From: Oenococcus sp. UCMA 16435 | Lineage (GTDB): Bacteria; Bacillota; Bacilli; Lactobacillales; Lactobacillaceae | DNA: 64,000 nt | Reading direction: 5' to 3' | Assembly: GCA_004010835.2 (NCBI GenBank) | Contig: CP030868.2 | Span: 1,736,001 to 1,800,000 of the forward strand | Shown here: in pieces, positions 19,653 to 29,166 of the stretch | Layout of the letters: each line of letters opens with the position of its first letter | Position numbering within the stretch: position 1 is the stretch's first letter | The notes under the pieces: generated by a model | Databases searched by the model: none | What the model saw: the letters and a program-made list of their open reading frames with translations, nothing else | Told to the model about the DNA's origin: nothing | Translations under genes and position numbers: made by a program

Positions 19653-20219
19653 ATGTCTAAAAATCTTATTATGTTAGGTCTTCCTGGGGTTGGCAAGGGT
19701 ACAAATGCCGATATCATGGTCGATGATTTCCAGTTACCCCATATTTCTACTGGAGATATTTTTCGTTCGGCTATGGCAAATCATACTGAATTAGGTGATA
19801 AAGCCAAATCTTTTATGGATGCCGGTAACCTTGTTCCTGATGAAATTACGAATGGAATTGTTAATGAACGTTTAAATGAGGCAGACATTAAAGATGCCAA
19901 TGGTTTTATTCTTGATGGTTACCCAAGAAACCCTTCTCAAGCGGATTCGCTGGAATCGTTTTTAAAAAGTATTCAGCAGAAGGTTGATGCGGTGATTTAT
20001 TTAGAGGCTTCGGAAACTACTGTAACTGATAGAATGCTTGGACGCGGTAGAGCAGACGACACACCAAAAGTTGTTGCCCATAGAATTGAAGTTGCAAAAA
20101 AGGAAACCATGCCTTTAGTTGAATATTATCGTAGTAAAGGAAACCTTTACACGATTGATGCAAATGGAGAAGTTGCGGTTGTTTATCCAAAGATTAAAGA
20201 ACTTGTCTCGAATTTATAA
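19653..20219 (+). CDS. adk: Adenylate kinase, short-LID type
   Basis: Interconverts AMP and ATP with two ADP. The P-loop is GLPGVGKGT, the AMP-binding part is STGDIFRSAM and DGYPRN, and RMLGRGRADDTPKVVAHRIE joins the two sides of the LID. At 188 aa it is about 25-30 residues shorter than the usual 210-217 aa Gram-positive enzyme. The missing part is the long LID with the zinc-binding Cys residues, so this is the short form. The secY-adk-infA order is standard; map, often next, is absent. Confidence 0.96.
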   Translation: MSKNLIMLGLPGVGKGTNADIMVDDFQLPHISTGDIFRSAMANHTELGDKAKSFMDAGNLVPDEITNGIVNERLNEADIKDANGFILDGYPRNPSQADSLESFLKSIQQKVDAVIYLEASETTVTDRMLGRGRADDTPKVVAHRIEVAKKETMPLVEYYRSKGNLYTIDANGEVAVVYPKIKELVSNL

Positions 20220-20224
20220 ATAGC

Positions 20225-20253
20225 TTGATTTTCTTTAACAAGGCTGATATAAT
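20225..20253 (+). promoter_or_regulatory. Promoter before infA
   Basis: TTGATT (20225-20230), 17-bp spacer, TATAAT (20248-20253) preceded by TGA, an extended -10. It is one of the best promoters in the window. It gives infA-rpmJ-rpsM-rpsK-rpoA-rplQ their own start inside the supercluster, with a leader of about 27 bases. Confidence 0.8.
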
Positions 20254-20286
20254 TTGCAGGTTGACCGTATGAATTTGGAGGTAAGA

Positions 20287-20505
20287 GTGGCAGGAAACGA
20301 CGTTATTGAGATTGAAGGAGTAATTAAAGAAACAAAGCCAAACGCTAACTTTATTGTTGAGTTGGAAAACGGTGCAAGGATTCAAGCTGGGGTTTCTGGC
20401 AAAATTCGTAAAAATTATATCCGTATTCTCGTTGGAGACCGTGTGACGGTTGAAATGTCGCCATATGATTTGACTAAGGGTCGAATCACTTATCGTCATA
20501 AATAA
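20287..20505 (+). CDS. infA: Translation initiation factor IF-1
   Basis: Binds the 30S A site during initiation, with IF-2 and IF-3. The start is GTG 20287, four bases after GGAGGT, which gives the canonical 72 aa; the frame is open farther upstream but the extension overlaps the promoter. The single OB-fold is complete: [54 protein letters not shown]. Confidence 0.97.
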   Translation: MAGNDVIEIEGVIKETKPNANFIVELENGARIQAGVSGKIRKNYIRILVGDRVTVEMSPYDLTKGRITYRHK

Positions 20506-20546
20506 GGCGAGACAACAATCAGTTAACCGAATAGGAGGAATAGATT

Positions 20547-20666
20547 GTGAAAGTACGTCCATCTGTAAAACCAATGTGTGATCAATGCCGTGTTATTAAG
20601 CGGAATGGTCGCGTTATGGTTATTTGCTCGGCAAATCCTAAGCACAAGCAACGCCAGGGCAAATAA
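20547..20666 (+). CDS. rpmJ: 50S ribosomal protein L36
   Basis: A 39-aa protein starting [20 protein letters not shown] and ending [10 protein letters not shown]. The zinc ligands of the usual C+ form are partly kept: CDQC and a single Cys plus His later (VICSANPKH). The start codon is GTG 20547 behind AGGAGG. It lies between infA and rpsM in the standard alpha-operon order. Confidence 0.96.
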   Translation: MKVRPSVKPMCDQCRVIKRNGRVMVICSANPKHKQRQGK

Positions 20667-20723
20667 TATTAGGCACGTCGGTGGCATAAAGAACCGGCAT
20701 ACATATAGAAAGGAGGAATTGTT

Positions 20724-21095
20724 ATGGCTCGTATTGCAGGTATTGATTTACCACGTGACAAAAGGATCGTGATTGGTCTTACTTATATATATGGAATCGG
20801 TAATACTACTGCTGAGAAAATTTTGGCAGAAGCTGGTGTGAGTGAAGATGTCCGTGTACGTGACCTTAGTCCTGAAGATGAGGATAAGGTTCGTGCAGCA
20901 GTTGACAAATTAAACTTAACGCTTGAAGGCGATTTACGTCGTGAAGTTAGCTTGAATATCAAGGAACTTCAGGAAATCGCATCTTACCGTGGTATTCGTC
21001 ATCGTCGTGGATTACCAGTTCGTGGACAACACACGAAGAATAATGCACGTACTCGTAAAGGCCCAGCTAGAGCGATTGCTGGCAAAAAGAAATAA
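20724..21095 (+). CDS. rpsM: 30S ribosomal protein S13
   Basis: A 30S head protein bridging to the 50S subunit and contacting P-site tRNA. It is 123 aa. The start [20 protein letters not shown] and the C-terminal [20 protein letters not shown] with [15 protein letters not shown] are diagnostic. The ribosome-binding site AGAAAGGAGG is strong, and rpsK follows after 21 bases. Confidence 0.98.
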   Translation: MARIAGIDLPRDKRIVIGLTYIYGIGNTTAEKILAEAGVSEDVRVRDLSPEDEDKVRAAVDKLNLTLEGDLRREVSLNIKELQEIASYRGIRHRRGLPVRGQHTKNNARTRKGPARAIAGKKK

Positions 21096-21116
21096 TTAAG
21101 AAAGGAGATTTTCAGT

Positions 21117-21515
21117 ATGGCAAGTCGTACAAGTCGTACAAGTGGTCATAAGCGTCGTGCTAAAAAGAATATTGAAAAGGGCGTTGCCCATATTCATTCA
21201 ACTTTTAATAACACGATTGTTTTGATCACTGATGAAGTAGGAAACGCAGTTTCCTGGTCATCAGCCGGTTCATTGGGCTTTAAGGGTTCTCGTAAGTCTA
21301 CTCCTTTTGCTGCTCAACTTGCTGGTGAAGCCGCTGCTAAGGCAGCAATGGAACAAAATATGCATAGCGTTGCAATTAGTGTTAAGGGACCTGGTCCTGG
21401 ACGTGAGTCTGCAATTCGTGCTGTTGCCGCTGCTGGTTTAGAAATTACTGCAATTAGCGACGTCACTCCCGTTCCTCACAACGGTTCTCGTCCACCGAAG
21501 CAGCGTCGAGCATAA
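21117..21515 (+). CDS. rpsK: 30S ribosomal protein S11
   Basis: A 30S platform protein forming part of the E-site mRNA path with S7. It is 132 aa. [18 protein letters not shown] and [19 protein letters not shown] are diagnostic. The N-terminus has a small in-frame duplication (SRTSRTSG, from a 9-base tandem repeat in the DNA near 21122-21143). The ribosome-binding site is GAAAGGAG. Confidence 0.98.
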   Translation: MASRTSRTSGHKRRAKKNIEKGVAHIHSTFNNTIVLITDEVGNAVSWSSAGSLGFKGSRKSTPFAAQLAGEAAAKAAMEQNMHSVAISVKGPGPGRESAIRAVAAAGLEITAISDVTPVPHNGSRPPKQRRA

Positions 21516-21539
21516 AAAATATATAGGAGAGGCAAATAT

Positions 21540-22484
21540 ATGATCGAATTTCAAAAGCCAACAATTTCGACCGTCGAGGAATCAGAAAATTATGGAAAGT
21601 TTGTTGCCGAGCCTCTCGAGCGCGGTTATGGAACTACTCTTGGAAATTCATTAAGAAGAGTTTTGTTGTCCAGCCTGCCCGGTGCAGCAATTAATTCTGT
21701 CCAGATTGATGGTGTCCTTCATGAATTCACGACTATTGATGGTGTAACAGAAGATGTTACACAAATTATTTTGAATTTGAAAAAGGTTGCTATGCGGATT
21801 GATTCTGACGAACAGAAGACGCTTGAAGTTGACTTTAGCGGTGCTGGTGAATTGACTGCGGGAGATATTAAAAGCGATGGTGACGTTGAGATTTTGAATC
21901 CTGATTTGCACATCGCAACTGTATCGGCTGGTAAGAGTCTACATATGGCTCTTACGGCAATACGTGGTCGTGGATATGATTCAGCTGAAGAGAATAAAGC
22001 CAAAATGGAACTTGGTATTGGCGTTCTTGCAATTGATTCAATTTACACACCTATTTCTAAAGTCAATTATACGGTTGAGAAAACTCGTGTTGGTCATCGT
22101 GACGATTACGATAAATTAACTTTGGAAGTATGGACTGATGGATCTGTTAGTCCGAGTGAGTCCTTGAGTCTTGGATCTAAAATATTATCTGAACATCTAG
22201 CTTTATTCGTTGATTTGAGTAATGCTGGAAAGAAAGAAATGATGCTTGATCCTGATGCTGTTGAAACTGTTATGGAAAAGAAAGAACCGATTGAAGAACT
22301 TGAGCTTTCGGTTCGCTCATTCAATTGTTTAAAACGTGCAGGAATTAATACAATTGAGGATCTAACGGATAAAACTTTGCATGATATGGGTGAAGTTAGA
22401 AATCTTGGCCGCAAATCTCTCGAAGAAATTATTCAGAAATTAGCTGAGCGTGGTCATTCATTCAAGCAAGATACTGAAAACTAA
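21540..22484 (+). CDS. rpoA: RNA polymerase alpha subunit
   Basis: Scaffold for RNA polymerase assembly. At 314 aa it has the usual two domains: N-terminal dimerisation domain ([20 protein letters not shown], early) and C-terminal domain binding UP elements and activators (about 240-310, with [20 protein letters not shown] and the helix-hairpin-helix GRKSLEEI). It sits in the alpha operon between rpsK and rplQ. The ribosome-binding site is AGGAGAGG. Confidence 0.98.
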   Translation: MIEFQKPTISTVEESENYGKFVAEPLERGYGTTLGNSLRRVLLSSLPGAAINSVQIDGVLHEFTTIDGVTEDVTQIILNLKKVAMRIDSDEQKTLEVDFSGAGELTAGDIKSDGDVEILNPDLHIATVSAGKSLHMALTAIRGRGYDSAEENKAKMELGIGVLAIDSIYTPISKVNYTVEKTRVGHRDDYDKLTLEVWTDGSVSPSESLSLGSKILSEHLALFVDLSNAGKKEMMLDPDAVETVMEKKEPIEELELSVRSFNCLKRAGINTIEDLTDKTLHDMGEVRNLGRKSLEEIIQKLAERGHSFKQDTEN

Positions 22485-22514
22485 ATAATCGGAGAAATCC
22501 AGAAAGGAGTAATC

Positions 22515-22910
22515 ATGGGATACCGTAAGTTGCAAAGGACTAAGTCCCAACGTAAGGCACTTTTACGTGATTTGACAACTAATTTAATTCTTAACGGCAA
22601 AATTCAAACTACTGAATCTCGTGCTAAAGAGGTTCGTCGTCAAGCCGAGAAAATGATTACGCTTGGAAAGCGTGGTGATCTTGCTGCTCGTCGTTTAGCG
22701 GCTACTTATCTTCGCGATGTTGAAGATGAGAATAAGATTAAAAACGCAACTAGTGCTGAGGAAATCGTTGAACAAAAGGCCGTTAAGACTTTGTTTAGCG
22801 ATGTAGCTCCTCGTTTTAAAAACCGAAATGGTGGTTACACACGTATTTATAAATTAGGTCAACGTCGTGGTGATGCTGCTCCAATGGCTTTACTCGAATT
22901 TGTTGATTAA
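22515..22910 (+). CDS. rplQ: 50S ribosomal protein L17
   Basis: A 50S protein near the tunnel exit and last gene of the alpha operon. It is 131 aa. [19 protein letters not shown], the middle [20 protein letters not shown] and the end [20 protein letters not shown] are diagnostic. The ribosome-binding site is GAAAGGAG. A terminator follows. Confidence 0.98.
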   Translation: MGYRKLQRTKSQRKALLRDLTTNLILNGKIQTTESRAKEVRRQAEKMITLGKRGDLAARRLAATYLRDVEDENKIKNATSAEEIVEQKAVKTLFSDVAPRFKNRNGGYTRIYKLGQRRGDAAPMALLEFVD

Positions 22911-22920
22911 GTGAATTACT

Positions 22921-23000
22921 AAAAAAGCCCTAATTTTTACCTAAGACTTGGGAAGCTGGAATGCTTTTTGAGTTAATGATTAAATTTAAGGGCTTTTTTA
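22921..23000 (+). terminator. Terminator of the ribosomal supercluster
   Basis: AAAAAAGCCCTAA near 22921-22933 pairs with TTAAGGGCTTTTTTA near 22986-23000. The loop of about 52 bases can form a small internal hairpin. The T-run follows the second arm. Confidence 0.7.
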
Positions 23001-23018
23001 TTTTTAGCTACTTTTCTT

Positions 23019-23027
23019 TGTTAAAAT
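23019..23027 (+). promoter_or_regulatory. Extended -10 promoter of the ECF operon
   Basis: TGTTAAAAT (extended -10), the same as before hisS. Transcription would start near 23034, one base before the ATG at 23035, with no Shine-Dalgarno sequence. Confidence 0.5.
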
Positions 23028-23034
23028 TTTATTG

Positions 23035-23835
23035 ATGGTTTTAGCTATTGGGATTGATAATTTGTCATTTTCTTTTGATAATGGTCAAGAATTGTTTAAA
23101 GGGCTTTCTTTGCAAATTAATCGTGGAGAATGGCTTTCTTTGATTGGCAGAAATGGATCTGGAAAGTCTACTTTGATGAGGCTAATACTTGGTCTTGAAA
23201 CACCTTCATCGGGTACAATAAAAGTTGCGGCGCGGCTTGGGGCCGTTTTTCAAAATCCGGAAGATCAATTTATTGGCGCAACAGTCGAAGACGAATTAGC
23301 TTTTGGTTTGGAAAATCAACAAATCAATCCTAGATTAATGCCGAATAAAATTAAAGATATTTTACAGGAAATCGGTATGTCTGATTATGCTAAAAGCTCA
23401 CCTGACCAATTATCTGGTGGCCAAAAACAACGTGTAGCAATTGGTTCAGCGTTAATTTTAAATGCTGACGTACTGTTCTTTGATGAAGCAACCAGCATGT
23501 TGGATCCGTTTGCCAAGGAATCGATTATTAATTTAATTGGCAAACTTCATAGACGAAATCCAAATTTAACAATTATTAATATCACACATGATCCTGATGA
23601 AATGTTGGAAGGACAAAGAGTTGCGGTCTTAGAAAGGGGTAAGATAATCGCTGATCGATCAACAAGACTTTTGATGTCTGATGTTGATTTCCTTCGTCAC
23701 CACCAGTTGGGCGAGACTTTTGTTTCGGAGCTAATTTCCAAAATTAACCAAAAACGTGCATTGGATCAAAAAATTCCTTCTTCGATTATTTCTAAAAAAG
23801 AGCTACTCTCATGGCTATCGAATTCAAACAAGTAA
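23035..23835 (+). CDS. ecfA1: ECF transporter ATPase EcfA1
   Basis: One of two ATPases that power energy-coupling-factor vitamin importers, pairing with EcfA2, EcfT and exchangeable S components. Walker A is IGRNGSGKSTLM, the signature is LSGGQKQRVAIG, and Walker B is VLFFDEATSMLDP. The C-terminus carries the helical region typical of EcfA proteins. The start is ATG 23035 (a TTG at 23032 is also in frame). It overlaps ecfA2 by 25 bases. No S component is encoded nearby, which is normal for a shared group II module. Confidence 0.93.
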   Translation: MVLAIGIDNLSFSFDNGQELFKGLSLQINRGEWLSLIGRNGSGKSTLMRLILGLETPSSGTIKVAARLGAVFQNPEDQFIGATVEDELAFGLENQQINPRLMPNKIKDILQEIGMSDYAKSSPDQLSGGQKQRVAIGSALILNADVLFFDEATSMLDPFAKESIINLIGKLHRRNPNLTIINITHDPDEMLEGQRVAVLERGKIIADRSTRLLMSDVDFLRHHQLGETFVSELISKINQKRALDQKIPSSIISKKELLSWLSNSNK

Positions 23836-24626
23836 GTTATTTATATAAATCTTTTTTACATAAAAATTCTTTTTCTTTAAGTAATATTTCACTATCGATC
23901 AATTCTGGAGAGTTTATTTTAATTGCTGGACAAACAGGTTCCGGAAAAACGACCTTTTTGAGACTGCTTGATACTTTAATTTTGCCTTCTAACGGTGAAA
24001 TAGACTTTAATGGACGAATTATTAGTGAAAAGACTTCCGAGAAAATTCTTATGAAAGTTAGACAGGATTTTGGTTTTGTTTTTCAATTTCCTCAAAGACA
24101 ATTATTTTCTCAAACGGTCTTGGACGATGTAGAGTTTGCAGCGCTTAATTTTGGCAGTAATAAAGAGCAAGCTTCAAAAAAAGCTAAAGAAATCCTTCAA
24201 CAAATTGGAATCGAAAAGGAGCTCTGGAAACATTCTGTTTTTAATTTATCAGTTGGACAAATGCGCAAAGTTGCCATTGCGGGAGCTTTGGTTAATCAAC
24301 CGAAATATTTGCTATTGGATGAACCAACAGCCGGTATGGATGAATATGCTAAAAACGATCTTTTGAAAATTTTAAAATATTTTCACGAGCGGGGAGCAAC
24401 TATTATCGTTGTGAGCCATGATGTTAATACTTTTGTTCCACTGGTTAACCGACTGATGATTTTTAAAAAAGGAAAAATAGTATCCGATGATAAACCAATA
24501 AATATATTCAGCAATCCAATTAGTCCAAATATGCAATTGCCTTCCACGGTCTCTTTCGCTCGAGCACTGGGATTGGAATCGACGCCTTTATCGCTTGACG
24601 AACTCGCTGAGGCAATCAATGAATAA
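23811..24626 (+). CDS. ecfA2: ECF transporter ATPase EcfA2
   Basis: Second ATPase of the ECF module, 271 aa. Walker A is AGQTGSGKTTFL; the Q-loop region FVFQFPQRQLFSQTV is typical of EcfA2. The signature reads LSVGQMRKVAIAG, in which Val replaces the second residue of the usual LSGGQ, and Walker B is YLLLDEPTAGMD. It overlaps ecfA1 by 25 bases and ecfT by 8, so the three are tightly coupled. Confidence 0.93.
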   Translation: MAIEFKQVSYLYKSFLHKNSFSLSNISLSINSGEFILIAGQTGSGKTTFLRLLDTLILPSNGEIDFNGRIISEKTSEKILMKVRQDFGFVFQFPQRQLFSQTVLDDVEFAALNFGSNKEQASKKAKEILQQIGIEKELWKHSVFNLSVGQMRKVAIAGALVNQPKYLLLDEPTAGMDEYAKNDLLKILKYFHERGATIIVVSHDVNTFVPLVNRLMIFKKGKIVSDDKPINIFSNPISPNMQLPSTVSFARALGLESTPLSLDELAEAINE

Positions 24627-25428
24627 TATTTTTGGCCGTTTTTTACCCACTGATTCCTTGATTGAAAAACTGGATCCACGTACCAAAATTGTAATTGATT
24701 TTTTATTTGTGATCGTTTTACTGTTCGCTAATTCTTGGTTAAATTATGGAATTTTGATTTCTTTTGTTGCAATTGCTATTTATTGTTCAAGGATTCCAAT
24801 TAAAATTTTTTGGTTGGGTTTGCGTTCAATTCTTTCGCTTGTTATTTTAATGATACTAATCCAATTATTGTTGATTGCGCCGAGCAATAAGGCAGACATT
24901 TTTATAAGCTTTGGTTGGTTGAAAATTTCTTCTTCTGGCTTGATAAATTCTGCGATAATCGCTTTGCGTTTTTTCCTGATGATTTTTATGACAACCGTAC
25001 TCACGGTAGCAACTCCGTCAACTTCGATTGCAGACGGAATCTCGAGTCTTTTAAAGCCTTTGGGCAAAATCGGTATAGACACTAAGACATTTGCTTTATT
25101 AATTTCGATGACGTTGCGTTTTGTCCCGATTTTATCTGATGAGTTCTCGACGATCGTCGATGCTCAAAGGGCACGCGGTCTTAGTTTAAAAACCGGAAGT
25201 ATCGTTAAACGAACGAGAACATTGATTCCTATGATTATTCCTTTAATCAGCGTTGCTTTTAAAAAAGCATTAACTTTAGCTGATACAATGGAAATTCGGG
25301 GTTTTGTCGATGCGAAGAATCGAACCAGCTTCCATCAATTGCAATTCAAAAAAAATGATTTAATTGTCTTGATAATTTTTATTGTTATTTCGTTTTCAGT
25401 CATTTATTTTAGTTATGCAAAATTATAA
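24619..25428 (+). CDS. ecfT: ECF transporter transmembrane subunit EcfT
   Basis: Membrane component that couples the two ATPases to the S component. It is 269 aa with several hydrophobic helices. The two coupling helices carry Ala-Arg-Gly type motifs, seen as DAQRARGLSL and, less canonically, MEIRGFVDAK. The start is ATG 24619, preceded by GAGG and overlapping ecfA2 by 8 bases; the open frame upstream starts at a TTG and is less likely. It overlaps truA by 14 bases. Confidence 0.92.
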   Translation: MNNIFGRFLPTDSLIEKLDPRTKIVIDFLFVIVLLFANSWLNYGILISFVAIAIYCSRIPIKIFWLGLRSILSLVILMILIQLLLIAPSNKADIFISFGWLKISSSGLINSAIIALRFFLMIFMTTVLTVATPSTSIADGISSLLKPLGKIGIDTKTFALLISMTLRFVPILSDEFSTIVDAQRARGLSLKTGSIVKRTRTLIPMIIPLISVAFKKALTLADTMEIRGFVDAKNRTSFHQLQFKKNDLIVLIIFIVISFSVIYFSYAKL

Positions 25429-26173
25429 GGTCACAATTTCATATGACGGTCATAACTTTGAAGGTTTTCAAACACAGAATCGGCCCGGCAGCCGAACTGT
25501 CCAAGATGAATTAATCAAGGTTGTTTCAAAAATGGCTAAGACTCGGATTAAGATTGTTGGGGCCAGTCGCACAGATGCTGGTGTCCATGCCAATGGTCAG
25601 GTAATTAATTTTCTGTTTCCTTTTAATTTGAGTGAACAAGCAATTTTAATGGGAATGAATAGTAAACTGCCGACAGATATTCTCGTTAAAAGCGTTGAAA
25701 ATGTGCCTACGGATTTCAGTGCGCGTCATAGCAGCCATAAAAAACGTTATTTATACCGAGTTTCGACAAGCAAATTTATCGACCCCTTCAAACGTTTTTA
25801 TACCGGACATTATTTTTGGAGTTTGGACACTGACAAAATTCAAAAAGCCTTGCCTGATTTACTTGGTGAACATGATTTTGCCAGTTTTGCGGCAGCTGGT
25901 AATCAAACTGCTACTACAGTTAGAACGATTACAAAAGCTGAATTGAAAATTTTTCCTGAAAATAGTGAATTGTTATTTACTTTCGAAGGAAACGCTTTTC
26001 TATATAATCAAATTCGGATTATGATTGGGGTTCTTTTGGAAATTGGTAATGGAACAAGGCCTATTCATGATATTGTTCGGTTGATTAAAATTAAAGATCG
26101 CCAGCAGGCTCGTTTCACAGCTCCGGCATCTGGACTATACTTAGACAAGGTCTACTATGAGTCAATGGATTAA
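25415..26173 (+). CDS. truA: tRNA pseudouridine synthase A
   Basis: Makes pseudouridine at positions 38-40 of the anticodon arm of many tRNAs. It is 252 aa. The catalytic Asp is in GASRTDAGVHANGQV, and the family segments KRYLYRV and FLYNQIRIMIGVLLEIG are present. ATG 25415 gives the family start QNYKVTISYDGHNFEGFQ; no Shine-Dalgarno sequence is clear, and the gene overlaps ecfT by 14 bases. The ecfA1-ecfA2-ecfT-truA order before rplM-rpsI is common in Firmicutes. Confidence 0.95.
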   Translation: MQNYKVTISYDGHNFEGFQTQNRPGSRTVQDELIKVVSKMAKTRIKIVGASRTDAGVHANGQVINFLFPFNLSEQAILMGMNSKLPTDILVKSVENVPTDFSARHSSHKKRYLYRVSTSKFIDPFKRFYTGHYFWSLDTDKIQKALPDLLGEHDFASFAAAGNQTATTVRTITKAELKIFPENSELLFTFEGNAFLYNQIRIMIGVLLEIGNGTRPIHDIVRLIKIKDRQQARFTAPASGLYLDKVYYESMD

Positions 26174-26999
26174 AACAATCGAATATTTTATCGGTCAGGA
26201 CGACCAAACACCAAATATTGCGGTGATTGAGATTAATCATCCAAAAACAACAGACGATGGTCGTGAATTAACTAAGCTTTTGAAAGATTCCAAGTCATTT
26301 TCTCCATTTAATGAGGAAACGAAAAAATATGATAGTTTTTTGACAATGACATTGTCTGAAGATTTCTTTTTTCAATTGGGATTAGAGGTTTTTACTCGTC
26401 TTAGTTCAGATCCTTTTTATGAGTCAATTATTTTTTTTGATTCGGAAATTAAAGGTTTTTTGCCGGTTGCAACTAAGCAGTTAGCCCAATTTGTTGAGAA
26501 GAATATGAATCTTGAAAAAGATAATACTCTTTCTCAGCCAAGCCACGATGCTCTTAATCGTTTTTATAAACTACAGACCAAAGAGACTGAAAAAATTGAG
26601 AATCCAGCTTTGCAAACCTATCTTGATGCAGATAAAGTCGATCAAAATAATATCAACGATTTAATTAATACAGCTGTTTTTTTAATACCGACGCGAATTA
26701 AAAGACGCAAAGTTCGTCAGGATTCGGTTGATTTTTTCTTGTTATCACAAAATGACGAACCGAATGTTAGCTATCTTCCAATTTTTACTGATTGGGATCA
26801 TTTAGGGCAGTGGTATTTTTCATCAAGTGCGAATGGTTACAATGGTAATGATCTGGCTCAAATTATTGCTGTTCCGGTACAGGGCCTAGTAGAAATTCGT
26901 AGTAATCTTGGAGATTCCATTTCTAATATCGTTATTAACCCGACAACTAATGATTTTATTTTGGGGTTATCAGCAAAACAGGATGATGATTCTGAATAA
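26157..26999 (+). CDS. SseB-like domain protein of unknown function
   Basis: I do not recognise the full protein. It is 280 aa, cytoplasmic, acidic, with no membrane helix or signal peptide. The C-terminal third (YLPIFTDWDHLGQWYFSSS, then AQIIAVPVQGLVEIRSNLGD and IVINPTTNDFILGL) resembles the SseB N-terminal domain, whose family often has a clear pattern of a Trp-containing start and an INP motif. The N-terminal part (IAVIEINHPKTTDDGRELTK) may be a diverged second copy. It overlaps truA by 17 bases and so belongs to the ecf-truA transcript, in the place where rplM usually follows truA directly. Confidence 0.6.
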   Translation: MSQWIKTIEYFIGQDDQTPNIAVIEINHPKTTDDGRELTKLLKDSKSFSPFNEETKKYDSFLTMTLSEDFFFQLGLEVFTRLSSDPFYESIIFFDSEIKGFLPVATKQLAQFVEKNMNLEKDNTLSQPSHDALNRFYKLQTKETEKIENPALQTYLDADKVDQNNINDLINTAVFLIPTRIKRRKVRQDSVDFFLLSQNDEPNVSYLPIFTDWDHLGQWYFSSSANGYNGNDLAQIIAVPVQGLVEIRSNLGDSISNIVINPTTNDFILGLSAKQDDDSE

Positions 27000-27002
27000 G
27001 AC

Positions 27003-27032
27003 TTGACTTTGATACACAAAAACTAGTATCAT
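27003..27032 (+). promoter_or_regulatory. Promoter of rplM-rpsI
   Basis: TTGACT (27003-27008), 18-bp spacer, TATCAT (27027-27032). Predicted start near 27039. Confidence 0.65.
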
Positions 27033-27038
27033 ATTTAA

Positions 27039-27091
27039 CGGTCTTATTTACTCCATGCCCTGGTACGGATGAGTGAAGAGGATAAAAAATT
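27039..27091 (+). promoter_or_regulatory. Leader of rplM, possible L13-binding leader
   Basis: A leader of about 53 bases with mixed-sequence segments (CTCCATGCCCTGGTACGGAT) before the start. L13 leaders that bind their own protein are known in Firmicutes. I cannot confirm the fold here, so this is an inference from position only. Confidence 0.3.
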
Positions 27092-27538
27092 ATGCGTAGT
27101 ACATTTTTAGCAAAACCACATGAAATTCAACGCAATTGGTATATCGTTGATGCTACCGACGTGCCGCTAGGTCGTTTGAGCAGCGTTGTCGCTACTGTTT
27201 TGCGGGGAAAGAATAAACCAACTTTTACACCGTCGGTTGACACTGGCGACTTTGTTATCGTTATAAACGCCGATAAAGTTCAATTGACTGGCAAAAAGGC
27301 GACTGACAAAACCTATTATCATCATTCTGGTTACCCAGGTGGTTTAAAGGCTCGTAAGGCCGGAACCCTTCGTGAGAAGAACCCTAAGAAGTTGATTGAG
27401 TTATCAGTTCAAGGTATGCTTCCGAAAAATACTTTGGGTCGTGCTCAAGGATTAAAATTACATGTTTATGCTAGTGGTGAGGAAGTTGGCCAAGGAGCTC
27501 AAAAGCCGCAAGTGTTAAATATCAAGGATTTACTCTAA
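27092..27538 (+). CDS. rplM: 50S ribosomal protein L13
   Basis: An early-assembling 50S protein, 148 aa. [42 protein letters not shown] and the [10 protein letters not shown] segment are diagnostic. It has its own promoter and leader, and forms the conserved pair rplM-rpsI (18 bases apart). Confidence 0.98.
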   Translation: MRSTFLAKPHEIQRNWYIVDATDVPLGRLSSVVATVLRGKNKPTFTPSVDTGDFVIVINADKVQLTGKKATDKTYYHHSGYPGGLKARKAGTLREKNPKKLIELSVQGMLPKNTLGRAQGLKLHVYASGEEVGQGAQKPQVLNIKDLL

Positions 27539-27556
27539 GAAAGGAACTGGTAAATA

Positions 27557-27949
27557 ATGGCAAATACTCAATATGCAGGAACGGGTCGTCGTAAAGTTTC
27601 AGTTGCTCGTGTTCGTTTAACACCTGGGACCGGAAAAATTACGATCAATGATCGTTCTTTTGAAGAATACATTCCAGCAGCTAACCTTAGAGCCGTTGTT
27701 ACTCAACCGTTCGCAGTTACATCGACAGACGGAACTTACGATGTAAATGTAAACGTTGTTGGAGGCGGCTTTGCTGGTCAAGCTGGCGCAACTCGTCATG
27801 GTATCGCTCGAGCTTTGCTCCAAGTTGATCCTGATTTTCGTCCAGCTTTAAAGTCGGCAGGTCTGTTGACTCGTGATTCTCGTATGGTTGAACGTAAGAA
27901 GCCGGGCCTGAAGAAGGCTCGTCGTGCTTCTCAATTCAGTAAGCGTTAA
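27557..27949 (+). CDS. rpsI: 30S ribosomal protein S9
   Basis: A 30S protein whose C-terminal tail reaches P-site tRNA. It is 130 aa. [39 protein letters not shown] and the tail [12 protein letters not shown] are diagnostic. The ribosome-binding site is AGAAAGGA. A strong terminator follows. Confidence 0.98.
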   Translation: MANTQYAGTGRRKVSVARVRLTPGTGKITINDRSFEEYIPAANLRAVVTQPFAVTSTDGTYDVNVNVVGGGFAGQAGATRHGIARALLQVDPDFRPALKSAGLLTRDSRMVERKKPGLKKARRASQFSKR

Positions 27950-27959
27950 TCTCAAGAAC

Positions 27960-27987
27960 AAAACTCGGTTGTAGCCGAGTTTTTTTG
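27960..27987 (+). terminator. Terminator of rplM-rpsI
   Basis: AAAACTCGG (27960-27968), loop TTGTAG, CCGAG plus a run of T to 27986. Confidence 0.9.
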
Positions 27988-27996
27988 TGCCTAAAA

Positions 27997-28025
27997 ATGA
28001 CAACTGTTGGATAATTCTTTATACT
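27997..28025 (+). promoter_or_regulatory. Promoter of the pot operon
   Basis: ATGACA (27997-28002), 17-bp spacer, TATACT (28020-28025). Each box is one base from consensus. Predicted start near 28032. Confidence 0.7.
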
Positions 28026-28062
28026 TGTAATCATGCGATTTATTTGAATGGGGATTGGATTA

Positions 28063-29166
28063 ATGACTGAAGAAACTGTGCAACCATTGATTGAATTTAA
28101 AGACGTAAGCTTGGACTACGGTGAGACGAAAGTTCTTAAAAAAATCGATTTGGAAATTGAAGAGGGGAAGTTTTATACTTTGCTCGGCCCTTCTGGATCT
28201 GGCAAGTCGACTATTTTGAGTTTGATTTCAGGAAGACTGCAGCCTACTGGCGGTGTCATTTTGATTGAAGGAAAAAATGTAAATAGTTTGCCTTCGAATC
28301 AACGAAAGGTTAATACTGTTTTCCAAAATTATGCTTTATTTCCTAATATGAACGTTTATGACAACGTTGCTTTTGGGCCATCTATTAAGGGCTTTTCGAA
28401 AAAAAAAGTTGATCAATTAGTTAAGTCGATGCTAAAACTTGTTAAACTTGATGATTTTTCCGATCGGGAAATTTCGGAAATTTCCGGGGGACAGCAACAG
28501 CGTGTGGCAATCGCTCGTGCTTTAGCAAATCAACCAAAAGTTTTATTGTTGGATGAACCGCTCTCGGCTCTTGATTATAAATTACGTAAAGAAATGCAGT
28601 CCGAATTACGCGAGCTGCAGCAACGCTTGGGGATTACCTTTATTTTTGTTACTCATGATCAAGAAGAGGCCTTGGCAATGTCTGACTGGATTTTTGTGAT
28701 TAATGATGGGCGAGTTGAACAGTCAGGTTCTCCGGTCGATATTTATGATGAACCAATCAATCATTTTGTTGCTAATTTTATAGGCGAGGCAAATATTGTA
28801 CCCGGTGTTATGAAAGAAGATTACTTGGTAAGTTTTGCCGGCAAAGATTTTAAAAACGTCGATGCCGGGATGCGTCCTAATGAGCGCGTTGAAGCCGTTA
28901 TTCGTCCTGAAGATTTAGACATCGTTGTTCCGAGCAGGGGCAAATTGCAGGTAACAATCGAAGACCAATCTTTTCGTGGCGATTCTTATGAGATCACGGC
29001 AATTGACGATGCTGGCAACGAGTGGGCTGTGCAGGCAACTAATCCAGCCAAAATTGGTCAGCGCAGAGGTTTGAAGTTTGACCCTGAAGATATACATGTT
29101 ATGAGATTAAACGAGTCTGAGGAGGATTTTGATGCTCGTCTGGAATCTTATGAAGGTGAAGACTGA
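28063..29166 (+). CDS. potA: Spermidine/putrescine ABC transporter ATPase PotA
   Basis: ATP-hydrolysing subunit of the polyamine importer. Walker A is [12 protein letters not shown], the signature is [15 protein letters not shown], and Walker B is [14 protein letters not shown]-terminal TOBE-type domain ([20 protein letters not shown]) matches PotA. I chose ATG 28063 (367 aa), after GGGGATTGG; ATG 28048 is in frame and would add five residues but has no ribosome-binding site. It overlaps potB by one base. Confidence 0.93.
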   Translation: MTEETVQPLIEFKDVSLDYGETKVLKKIDLEIEEGKFYTLLGPSGSGKSTILSLISGRLQPTGGVILIEGKNVNSLPSNQRKVNTVFQNYALFPNMNVYDNVAFGPSIKGFSKKKVDQLVKSMLKLVKLDDFSDREISEISGGQQQRVAIARALANQPKVLLLDEPLSALDYKLRKEMQSELRELQQRLGITFIFVTHDQEEALAMSDWIFVINDGRVEQSGSPVDIYDEPINHFVANFIGEANIVPGVMKEDYLVSFAGKDFKNVDAGMRPNERVEAVIRPEDLDIVVPSRGKLQVTIEDQSFRGDSYEITAIDDAGNEWAVQATNPAKIGQRRGLKFDPEDIHVMRLNESEEDFDARLESYEGED

